Shown in pieces: positions 23,947 through 36,200 of a DNA stretch of 64,000 nt (positions are counted from its first letter, which is position 1; each line of letters starts with the position of its first letter). The notes under the pieces were generated by a model, which saw only the letters and a program-made list of their open reading frames with translations, was not told the origin of the DNA and did not search any database. The position numbers and the translations under genes were made by a program. Origin of the DNA: Haliclystus octoradiatus (Eukaryota > Cnidaria > Staurozoa > Stauromedusae > Haliclystidae); contig OU744451.1 in NCBI GenBank assembly GCA_916610825.1, positions 7,547,345-7,611,344 on the forward strand, written 5' to 3'.

Positions 23947-24552
23947 AGTTGTTCCTAATTAACTATTTTTAATGTTTCTGTTCATGAAATGTGAACAAGT
24001 AATGTAAAATTTAACGAATTTAATGTCAAGGTGCCATTTAAATTTATTTTTATTGATGTTCTCAGCGTCATATAAACGGTTCGGTTTGTTTTTGTTCAAA
24101 ACAATTGACTGTTTGTAATCAGTTCATGAAATATTTAGAAAGTTTGAAAGAAAATCAAATGCATAAATTCCTCTCCTGTTCCAGTACGCTTGGTCGATTG
24201 GCCGCTAGAACTAGAACCTATGATTAATGGGGATATGATTCACATTGTTTCAGCTACAGTATATAGAATAACATAGAATTTTATTTCAACCACATGATAA
24301 AAAGATATATACAGGCTAAAGACATTGATTAATTAAATATGATATACAATGGTTGACGTTATCTCGTAAGCAAAATTTGCTGCCTATTGAGAGACGCTAT
24401 AGCGTTTATAAATGACATGGGCTGAAGGTTAAAACAAAAATGGTAAATTTAAACTAAAAGAAAATGAATGCATTAAAATTAGGAAAATTTTACAGATTTA
24501 CTTTTGATCTGGGTGGGAACCTTTATATTATGAATCTTTAACCAAAAGACTA

Positions 24553-24668
24553 CCCCTGTGAAAAACAGTTCAGGAGTTCATGAACAGTTCACCGAACTTA
24601 AAATGGCCCCAATTTACGTGAATTGTTTATGAACTGTTCGTGAACTCCTGATTTGTTTCACACAAGGG
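24553..24668. repeat. GTTCATGAAC-family repeat
   Basis: Runs from CCCCTGTGAAAAACAG to a diverged TTTCACACAAGGG, with the AAATGGCCCCAATTT core between the palindromic arms. Confidence 0.75.
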
Positions 24669-25885
24669 TAACAACAATCGCTGGATTTCAGTGATATCAA
24701 GACTGTGTTGGTTCGTTTGTCCCTTGAAAGCAGATTTTGACATTTCCTGGTTTGAAAATTGAACCATGTGTCTGGAGATCTGGTTATCTTCTAGTTTGTG
24801 GGGTCATATTGGCTCTCATTTAAAAAATACTTTCATATGTACATCGGTGCCAGCTCAATGCCTTTATCATTGCTACCCCAATTTGTCAATAGGAGAACCT
24901 GGTATCAATGCTTCCTGTTGAGAAATTTAAAATTTTGTTTCACTATAATTAGTCCAGATTATCATGTTGAATATTTCTACACTGTTTCTGCTGATAATGA
25001 TATGATGATTAATTATGTTCCTGTGATTTTGAAATGTTTCTACGGGACTATATACTCAGAATGTAGACTTGTAATTTTCAAGGAAACATAAGTTTCTCGT
25101 AATTTATACCGTAATTTACATCGTAATTCAAGTTATTTGGCTTTAACGGAATATTACAGAAATGCTGACATGCAAGAAAAAATGTCTGAATAATTCAATA
25201 AACTTTTTTATTTATATATTTTTGATCATATAATTATGGAGTTGTATTCAATTTAATATATATGATATAGTATACAGAATACAGTAGAAGTTGTCAAATT
25301 GATTATATTTCTATCTTGAAGATTGTCCTTATCATTTCAATTCCACTATGAATACTACGCCTAACATCCACTCTATGTTATAAATTTCAAATTACCAATA
25401 AAGAATACATAAGTAGAGGAATATGTTCCATTCAACTATACTTGTCTACTATATGACTTGAGATTTTAAAGTACTGAAAATGTACTGTAATAATACTGAT
25501 TTATGTTCATTAATTTTAAGTATGTGTTCAGTATATTTTCAGTACTTTCAAATATCATAGTGTAGCCACTACTATCATCCGATTATACTTCTAGTTTATA
25601 ATTACTAGCTGGCTTTACAATATAATTCTCATCAACTCAAAATTTATCTTTTTGGAAGCTATTACATGTATTCTTTTTATCCTGTTTTATATTATGTAAA
25701 TGACCTCCATGTGAATAAGTCCCCTGGCAACATTATCTGACATAATTATTCCTCAATGCAAACATCAAAAACGTACCTATAGGCGTAGCTGGTCGCAATG
25801 CCAGGTAATTGTTTTCCTGGGTTTTGCCTGTATAAGTGCACTGCCAGGACCTATTGACTTATTCACGAATTTGTTCCAGAATCTG

Positions 25886-26278
25886 GGGGTTAGATCAGAT
25901 GGCAGAGCAACTAAACTTCGGGTCTGATCATACCTGATCGACTGTGGTTCAAATCCACCGTATGTCAATTCAGCCTTGATTTTATCTAAAACATCAAATG
26001 AGTACGATATTCTGATGGCGGATGGGATGGTCCCACTGGTCCAAAGGGAATTGCATTTTGAGTAGCTGCAGCGCATCGTTGCGCATTGACAATCGAGGCC
26101 TATCTGCCATGAAATCTGTTGAAATTGATCTAAACAGTGTCCCTGCTGAGATCAGCAAGGAGTTTTTACAGTCACTGCTCTTAGTGAAAAGAGCCACTCC
26201 TCTAGAAATGGAACAGTGGTACGGGCGCCTACGGTAGAGTGACACCGTCTCAGTACCGTATCAATTACCTAGACTTTA
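25886..26278 (+). mobile_element. tRNA-derived SINE (family A), full-length
   Basis: Head with TAGATCAGATGGCAGAGC and GGTTCAAATCC boxes, then the family body. Flanked by the 8-bp duplication AGAATCTG at 25878-25885 and 26279-26286. A fragmentary third-type copy of the body follows at about 26495-26650. Confidence 0.8.
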
Positions 26279-27146
26279 AGAATCTGTGAAATGAAACTTA
26301 ATTTCTTCAAATCAGTTCCCTGTGTGGTTAAAGGGGTATTGTAATTACTTGCAGAAAATATCCTATATGTTTAAATATGTTTTTCTAGGAAATTGTTTGG
26401 GGATCGCTGCATATGTGGCATATATCACATTCAATATCCACACCCTGTCTTCCAATCTAATGATATTGACTTTATATAGACATCAATATTAGTACCATCA
26501 TACTGCCTGGACGGAAAGGAATTATAACGATTAAGGTCTATCTGCCACGAGGTTTGTGCCATAAATTAATACAGTATGATTTGATCTAAGTTTTTGCGCC
26601 TGAGATCAGCTGTAATGGCATCTTTTACGATGATGACTCTTAGAAGCACTGATGTGATTTAACTTTTCGATTCGAAAGTGTGAAATTCAACCTCAGATTT
26701 TAAGCGGTGTTGGAATAATTATTTACAAATTAGGAGTAGGATTAATAGGAACGTGGATAAATTAATTCATTTTGATGAGAAAGTAGTTTTGCGTCTTGTG
26801 TACAATTTCATTATTATGTAGTACAATTATTTTGAGGTCCTATGCGATTAAACAACCAATTTGAATGCACATCACCGAATAGTTCAATAATCGGGTAAAT
26901 ATACTGGGATGACCACGCCCTATTACGCTGGTTGGCGATGCGATGCCTATGTTGCGAGATGACTTTTCTAAAATTACAAATAATTTTTTCATTTAATAAC
27001 ATTATGGTCTGCTGTAGGCTATATTGAAAATGAAGCGGTCAGCTAGTAAACTACTCAAATCTAGATTGGCTCGGCTCAAATCTATACAAATTTAAAATTT
27101 CGCAAAGTTTTAAAATGATAATCGCAAAATGCAAATCGCGCCGTTC

Positions 27147-27160
27147 GTTGCTATGGAGAC
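27147..27160 (+). promoter_or_regulatory. RFX X-box upstream of the coiled-coil gene
   Basis: GTTGCTATGGAGAC fits the X-box consensus RYYNYYATRRNRAC at all positions and lies 47 bp before the ATG at 27207. RFX factors drive ciliary genes through this motif at this distance. Binding is inferred, not shown. Confidence 0.6.
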
Positions 27161-27206
27161 GCTGATTTCAGTCGAAGTTTCGTGATGTAGAAAACAGAAG
27201 TTACAA

Positions 27207-30200
27207 ATGCGAAGAGGAAGAAAAACACCAAGTTTATCACAGTTATTAGACAGAAATGAAGAAGCTCATAAACGGGATATTGGAGAAATTATTCGTGGAC
27301 ATCTGAATGAAAGTAAATTGAGCGTTTTTAGCTCAAAAAATGACAAACAAAATCAAAAGAAATCGCAACTATGGATTTCAACGTCATCAAATTCAAATCG
27401 AAATGATTTTGGAAGGTATTAAACGTCGATTTTAATACTCATGCTGTGACTCATGGTTTGATATCAAGCTATAATCCAGACAAACATAATATAGACAAAG
27501 TATTACATTTTCTCATCTCATCTATCATTCATGTTTTTAACTTTTATATTGTTCAATTCCGATTTTTACCATATAGTACAACCATTGTAGTCATTAAATT
27601 CATCCAATGATGCATTGTGACATTGATACAGTTGCAGTTGATAATGATATACATTATCTAATTGCTTCATATATTCTCTGTTTATCTATTGTATCATACT
27701 TTGTATGATCTTTTATATGATATTATGCCTAGAAAGTTCTAAGAAGACTAAAAACCTATTATATTTTTTATTACCAATCAAAAAGATGGCCTTAAAATAG
27801 GAGGCTATCATAATTTAAAACATCTTTAAATGTAGAAATGGAAATTTGTAACCAGTCAATTGATACGACTGACTCTTTACTCCGGGAAACACCCAGGAAG
27901 TTAACAATTGGAAAGTGTTAATATCGAAATCGATTTATGTCCCTGGTCTGATGTAATGAAGCTGTTAAAACCACTGTGTTAAAAGGGCTAATCTGACGTG
28001 GTAATGTCTGGGTACCCTTTCCTAATTCCTTGGGTGCCGTGATGTTGATCATGTGGTGCATGATTGCAACATTCTAAGTTTTGGCCTATGAGCCCAGGCA
28101 AACCAACGAATGGCCGTTAAAGCCCCATCTTAAATTATTCCCATTGCCATCTAGTATTTGCAAGAAAACTATTTCTTGTCACATGATGATTTGGTTAAAT
28201 TTTCATCATTTTCAAGATTTTCAACAATTGTTTTGTATTCAAAACCCCAAATGCAAACTTAATGCTACATGGTGCCGTACCTATTTTGAATTCGATTCGA
28301 TCCATATCACCCCAGCTTGAAATTGTTACTGATTGACTGATATTGGATTTGTTAAATATTTTCCCTTTGAAATTTTATTGAATGGAGCAGCCCTATTATT
28401 GATGAAGAAGAAACAGAAGAAATGACTGATACAATGATGTCTTTTATGTTTGGTGCTGCAGGTGAGGCATTTTCTCTAGAGTGGCACCAGAGGGGGCAGG
28501 GGGCTACATCCCCCTTGTCAGGGATGCTCAGCCTGCTGATAGGGGTAAATAATTTGGCTCCCAATAAAATGTTTTGTACTTTTATAAGCAGTTTTTCCAA
28601 TATTTTTTATACTCCCTCGTCAGGGAGGTGAGTCCCCTTTCTGGGGAAATCCTGATGACACCCCTAAGCCCTGAGGATTCATAAACAGTTCAAAGAAGTT
28701 CATGGAAAAATGCATGTGAAACAGGACATTTGATGTTCATGAACTGCTCCTGAAGGGTTTATAAGGTGTTTGTGGACACTTCATGGATTCTGGTAAAGTT
28801 CATGAACTATTTATGAATTCAGTGAAGTTTTTTGAAGGAGTTGTACAATGTAGTTGTACATCCAATCATCGTTTGATCGACATATGGCGGTTGTTGGCTT
28901 GGATTAAATTACATCACTTCTCCTCTGGTCAATTGTGTGATTGTTTCCCCTGTCCATTTGTAATTGAAAATGGCCTGATGACTAAAATATTGAAGGAGTT
29001 TTATCATTTTTTTCAGACGTTGCTTGTCATCCCCTGCAAAATATTTTGTTAAGTTCATGAACTGTTGATGGACTTTATAAACGTTTATGAACTGTTCATG
29101 AAATCATTATACTAATTCATGAACGTGAAATGGCACAATTCTCATGGAATATTTCATGAACTGTTCGTGCAGACCTTATATTAGTTCATGAACGCTAAAT
29201 GGCACCATTTTATGGACCTTTTCATGACATTTTCATGAAAATTAGGCCTTTCAACATTAATATTAAAGGGACAATTATGCTTCTGTGTAATTTGTATATA
29301 TATGTCTTAATTATTACAACAAGCCATATATTTATTGTGTTACATTACCATGAGATAATATATAATATTAATATTATGATAATATTATGTGTCTAATGTT
29401 ATGTAGGTGGTCTACCTCAACTATCAAACTTACCTAGAAGCAAAGATGGAAATATGGACTCTTCATCATCATCTAGTCCCATGTCTTCATCTATTCAATC
29501 AAGCAATGGTCGAAGCACTTCATTCTCAAACACAGTCTGTCTTGAACATTTGTCATTACCATACCTAGTTCTTCCTCCAAACCAGAATCAACAAACAAGT
29601 AAGAAATTATCTAATGCTAAAGGGATGACAGGATTCAATCAAATGATCGTATTTTGGGACTTGAATCTTGGGAGGCTGAGGAATAGGAAAATTATTAAAA
29701 TTAAGGGTGCAATTTTTGTCAGAGTTTGGTTGGATTATTCCCTATAATGCTTACTGTGATTGCCCCTGCGAAAAACAGTTCAGGAGTTCATGAACAGTTC
29801 ATGAACAGTTCATGAACGTTAAATGGCTCCAATTTTCCTGAACTACTCATGAACTGTTCATGAACTGTTTATGAAAATTTGAGGCCATTTAACGTTCATG
29901 AACTGTTCATGAACTCCTGAACTGTTTTCGCAGGGGTGTGTTTACCTAATATTGTTAACTTTTTTGGATAAGAGTTATATCCAAAAAAACCGTTACCAAA
30001 TAAAACTTGTACAAATTACTAGTGCTTTTTGATGATCAACTTTGTGAAAATGTCATTGTAATTGATAAAATGTTTATGAAAGCATGCCATAAGTAAACAT
30101 TCATGAAAGTTTTATGAACTGTGAACGATTTTAACAATTACAGTACCATTGCGAAAAACAGTTCAGGAGTTCATGAACAGTTCATGAAAATTGAGGCCAT

Positions 30201-33200
30201 TAAATGTTCATGAACTGTTCATGAACTCCTGGACTGTTTTTCGCAGGAGTAGACATTGAGAACGAGTGTTGTATCTTCGAATAATTGATAAGGCCTGCCA
30301 AATTGACTATTCAAGGAAGTAGACCATTTGGGTTAGATTTCTGATTGTTTTAGTGGCAAGTATGGTCTATTTAACAATTAGACGAAAAAATTGTTAAATA
30401 AGATTAAAATTGTGTATGCATAGCCTACCATTAAACAACTTCACCTCATATTTTGTTGATTGTTTTGTTTTCTCGGGCACGGAATTTATAAGACTCTCAT
30501 ATAAAATTTGATTCAAAAACATTTGCGAATCGCTTGTTTACTTTTTGAAATTTGCAAGGGAATTTGCCAGCGTTCACTATCAGAAAATAATGAACGGTTG
30601 AGCAACCAATCGAAATGCAGATCATTGAATAGTACATGAACAATCGTTCATGAACTTGAAGAAGAAAGAAAAACTGCAGATGCTGTTCAGACAAAATGCA
30701 TCCATGCAATGTTCAAATTTGTATTTATTATATGGCTCTTTTTTATCAGATCATCAAAGCACAAATAAATCTGATGGAAAGCTTGGCAAGAATTTCCCCA
30801 AAAGATGTTTTATCAGAACCTATCTTGGATATCCATCCAAATTAGAACAGCATAAAGAAATCAAAAGCTTCTCGAAAAACTATGTCAATTCCACTACGCC
30901 TTCCTCCTCATCTGTGGCTGAAAGATTTAAGAAAGCAGAAATGAAACTAGATATGGTATGCCAAACAGATACTGTCAATATTGCTATCCCCCCTCTGTTA
31001 CGGATAGAAAATGGGACATTAGGCATACTGAGATATTAAGCAAGGTGGGACATTAAAAAGGGGATATAAATAAGGTTAGACCATACAATTGAATTCAAAA
31101 TATAGTAGGATGTTGCTTATCTAAACAGATATCCTTACAAAAGGAAGAAAATAATATTTTTTTGATAAATGAGCTTTTTGAGTCGGTGTGAGAGAGACAG
31201 AAAAATGAAACACTTCTTCTTACAGTAAACTATATTTGCTCTGCTTCTTATGACTTCAAGCGACTCTCTGATAAACATATTACTCTATTATTTAAACTGC
31301 ATATATTGCTGCTTATTGCAATTCCTTTACATCATTAGCACTAAGTTGCAACAATCCCTGTGATAGAAATCCATAAGTGTTCATGAACAGTTTGAACTAA
31401 TGGACTTTTTTTTCGCAGTGGAATACAGCATAAAAACAGTGTCACATCCTCTACTATTCATATGATAGCATATAACAAACAAATACAATGTTATATCACA
31501 TATACAATCTACATTCTCAAAGTAACCTATCAAATATTAATTCTTACAGAACTATTCGTGGTAAAACACTTGAATACACATTTGAATTAAAGTTTTAACC
31601 ATAACAAGTATTGTAATGTTATTCATCCTGTATGATTTTAAAGCTACTATTTTTGAGCTTTGACAAAATAGATTTACTTTTTAGAGAGGCATAATTTAGC
31701 ATTTATCATACATGTTTTGACTTCTATATAAATTTCTATGGAAATGGAAAGTATTGAGATTCCTTAATATTATTTCTCTTTCAGTCGTTTACTTAATAAA
31801 TGGGAAATAAATATAGTGACTATCGTGAGTTTCTTTGTTTTTCAAATATGTTTAAAAAGCAGGGGAATCCCTAGCCTGCGTACCAGCCCCAAGGTTTTTT
31901 CTGAAACCATAGGGTCTGTGAACTAATGTGTGATTTTCAGCCCAGCAAGTTCTCAAGAAATTGAAATATTATTTATGCGTTTCTTATTAATCATTCATTT
32001 CATCATGGCGGCTGCTCAACTGACTACGGCGTGTTTTGATGAAGATTTGTTTTCAAAGAGTTTCAAAGAGAGTGATTATGTCTGTTCTCTATTTTTTATC
32101 GAAGAAATGCGTTTGGAACAAAGGCAGGCGATCAAAGCCTTTATTAAAGGAAAGGATATATTCTTTAGTGCCAACACAGGTTATGGGAAGTCATTTGTTT
32201 TTCAATCCCTGCTGTATATCGTAGACGCGAATAATTAACCATAGGTGTGATCTTCATTGGACAGAAAGCGGCGTTCTAGTTCACAGACCCTATGGTTTCA
32301 GAAAAAACCTTGGGGCTGGTACGCAGGCTAGGGAATCCCCAAATGAGGGCCCCTGTGAGCAAACAGTTCAGGAGTTCATTAACAGTTCAAACATTGTGAT
32401 AGGTAATGAGTAATACAAAATACCCTTTAAAAAATATGGACAATTGTCTGTTATTGTAATACGTTCTATCAGTTGTAGAAAGATTTATTCGGATTAGAAC
32501 GCTCAATGCATTTCTGCTATAAAGCAATGAGAATTCACAGTAATTGTAGGCGATAGTTAATAATTGACTGACTTAGTAATTAAGATCTGGTTGTATTTTG
32601 TTTTAGAAATTGACTTCGCTAGAAAAACAATTTATTTCCAAAGACATACCTAATTGGTATCGCTTGGAAGCACAACAGAAATGCTGGAAATCAGTTATAA
32701 AGGCATGCAATGAACCTTTTGCAAGTTTTTTAAAACAGATTCAGGTAAGTGGAGCCTCTGTCATGGTTAGTACATATGTAATAGATTGTTTTATGCCTAT
32801 TATTTATCATAATATATTTCCTTTGTTAACTGTAAAGCTTCCGTTTGTATACCTTGTAAATGTTTATCACTGTCTGTAATGTATTCAACCTCTACGTCTG
32901 CCCTTCGTGGCGATTACATCTACATTAGCAAGGCTGGTCCACCTTCATAGAGGCTTTGTTTATCAAATATTAACCCTCATTCATCCTCTCCCTGGTGGTG
33001 GCCAGTTACAGTTATTATTATCATCAAATATAGTCATCGACTCATTCCACCTGCCACATATTGGTGAACCCGACGTGATCTTGAAAATGCAGCCGAGTAT
33101 TACACGTCGTAAACCTTGGTTAGGATATGATTATATCTGGTAACATTTTAGTTGAGATTCGCTCCTGGGTGAGTGTTATTACAAAGAAAAAATAAAAAGA

Positions 33201-36200
33201 TAATTAAATGCACTCATGCCGTCATAAGCTAAGTTCTGGCAGGAGCCACGGAAATTACTAGGGCTTAACTAGACAAGAAATTAAAGATTGCCAGATTTGA
33301 GTACAAAGTGTTTCAGCATAAAAGATTATCAAGATACATCCGAAACAAAACAACAACAAAAGATATAGACAACAAGACATTTACAAAGATTTACTACATA
33401 TAAACAAGAATTTGTCACTAACGCATAATAAGCATCAAGTTGCAACAATAAAGAAAGCAAGAACGGGCAAGAACGATTACATTAGCATCACTATTTAATT
33501 AAACAATTTAATTAAACACAACAAACAATTTCCATTTTTATAACATATTAGATTTTATTCATTCATTCCTGTATATACTATTTCATATCTTTCACTCACA
33601 GACGGACTCCTTCATAGAGGCTCTGTTTATCAACGGCAATATTAATCCTTCATTCATCCTCTCCCTGTTGGTGGCCAGCTACAACTATTATGATTACAAT
33701 TACATCTAATCAACTTCTATGTATGTGTTGTGGTATCTATCAATAAGTCATACATTCCACCCGCTACATATACAACCTCGGCACGTTGGGTCTTGGGTTC
33801 AAATCCCATCATGAGTACTATTGACATGGGTTAACATCATGCCACTAACTCACACACGTTTCACATCCTCTAACCGACTAACAACAACCATGATGAAAAA
33901 GCTATTCATTAAGGTTCATGAAAATTGGGGCCATTTAGTGTTTATGAACAAACTCCTGAACTGTTTTTCGCAGGGGTTACATTCAAGTTTCAACAGATTA
34001 GAACATTTGAGAAACTTCTGTTTAGGAATTCCATTTATAGTAAGATCATCTGTTGATAATGACTGGATTGTTTTGTTTAGGAACAATACCTTATCTATAT
34101 TGATCATCTTGTTGATGTACAGTTGAAACCAGAACGTCTTCCATTACCTGATTACATCAATGCAATAACAAACAAAACAGGATCAACAGACAAAACAATT
34201 AATCAGCTATCATTGGAAGTATCTCGCTTAGAAGACGAGGCAGCATCAGAACTCAAAGAGGTTGAGAGGTATAGTCAATATGTGTATACCGTGAATCTAT
34301 TTGACCATTCATTGTCTTTATTTGACGAGAGTGACATCGTAAGCTGTAGGGCTTCTCTCCTCCAGGGCCCTTTAAAATATCCATAAATTAAGTTTAAAAA
34401 TACATATTTAACCACCTGATACACAGCATACACATTTCTAAAGCATTAGAAATAAGAACATAATATTTTGAAAGGAATTTCACCAACCCCTGAGTTGATT
34501 TCCACAGGAGAACATTGCAATGTGATAATCGACAATGCATCTTTTATAGACTACAGTACATATTTTGCCTTTCTTCTGTTGATCAAATAAAAGTAAAAAG
34601 TTAACAAGCAAACAATGCTAATGTTGCATCCTTTGTTATGCAATAGCTATGAGAATTCTCCCTTGCGAAAAACAGTTCAGGAGTTCATGAACAGTTCATG
34701 AATACGGCCCCAAATTTTCATGAGCTGTTCATGAATTGTCTATGAAGGTTCATGAACTGTTCATGAACTCCTGAACTGTTTGTTTGTAGGGGGCCTCATT
34801 CAAGGATTCCCCTATTTTTAAAAGTATTTGAAAAACAAAGAAACTCACCTGTGAAAGATAACACTGTCACTTCGGTCTGTTAAATTGAGTATGAATCAAT
34901 GTGATGTTTATGTGAAAAACAATCAATGGAAGAAGACAAATAGTTAAAGATATTAAATTTGATAATTTAGCAAAATTTGGTTGAGTTATGCTTGGAGGCA
35001 TAATTATCTAAACACACACACATACACACGCAACTTTCATGGGCTTTTTGTGAACTGATCATGAACACCTTATAGACAGTTCATGAACAATTTCATGAAT
35101 ATTAATGTGGCCAACTGTCATTGACGTTTTCATGATTGTTCATAAACGGTTCACAAATGGTTCATGAAATTTGGATCGTTTAACGTTCATGAACTGTTTT
35201 TACAGGTGTTTATCCTATTTCATTAATAATTTATTGTGATTAGTGTCTAAAATGATTAATATTTAGTTCCAAATTAAGTTTTCCTGGATGGTGAATAGAA
35301 AACGCTACTTTGAAATAAAAATATAATATATTTCTCTGCGAAAAACAGTTCAGGAGTTCATGAACAGTTCATGAACAGTTAATGAAAATGTGGAGCCATT
35401 TAACATTCATGAGTTGTTCATGAACTCCTGAACTGTTTTCGCAAAGGTTAATAAAATGATGAATTCATGACTGACTTTAATGGATACTCCTCTCCTGATA
35501 GCTCAAAACGTTTGACAACCAATACGACAAAACTAAGTACAGTATTTATATTAGATCATTTTTCATATATTTTCAAATTATCATCAGGCAAGTATAGAGT
35601 TTATTATTTTAAAAAGACATATCGATGCACTACATCTCTTGCGAAAACAGTTGAGGTGTTCATGAACAGTTCATTAACAGTTCATGAACTGTTGCCCCAA
35701 ATTTTCATGAACTGTTCATGAACTGTTCATGAACTGTCTGTGTGGGTTCATGAACAGTTCATGAACAGTTCAGGAAAATTGGAGACATTTAATGTTCATG
35801 AACTGTTCATGAACTCCTGAACTGTTTTTTGCAGGGGATGATAGAATGTTACACATAATTGGGTTTATAATGTTATAAGGTAAAATTTGTTCTCGTGTCT
35901 ACATTTACTAATGAGTTTCGATCTTTTGTTTAGCAGGTTATTTTTGTTTGTAACTTATTATATGAAACTTTTCTAATAAACAAAGGTTGCATTTCTTTGA
36001 AGACCCTGATATTGTTACACCGTGGAATTAACCAATGAGCCACAGCCTACTTACTATTAATAGGGCTTTGATTGACGTAATCAACAAACCCACTGCTTCG
36101 ACAACGTATTATTGAACAAGGCCGACCCACGCGCGTGTATTGAATTTCAAATTACCACATTATATACACATATTTTCTGCTAGTCGCCAGGCTAACTAGC

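Larger units (their letters stand above)
23194..27146. other. Intergenic region between GPN2 and the coiled-coil gene
   Basis: Contains SINEs, GTTCATGAAC repeats and unassigned AT-rich DNA. A short open stretch at 23224-23391 ends in a donor-like CCAGTAAGT and could be an alternative last exon of GPN2, but I see no homology. No other gene recognised. Confidence 0.5.

Noticed and set aside
24798..25091. 97-codon frame between GPN2 and the coiled-coil gene
   Set aside because: No recognisable motifs, no splice partners, AT-rich composition like its surroundings.
25886..26278. tRNA gene suggested by A- and B-box sequences (also 19623-20005 and 23458-23668)
   Set aside because: The boxes belong to SINE heads: no full cloverleaf, a shared non-tRNA body, and flanking target duplications.
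33416..33560. Ty3/gypsy coding sequence after the leader-like motif at 33060
   Set aside because: No gag or pol frame follows; only leader- or LTR-like fragments are present.
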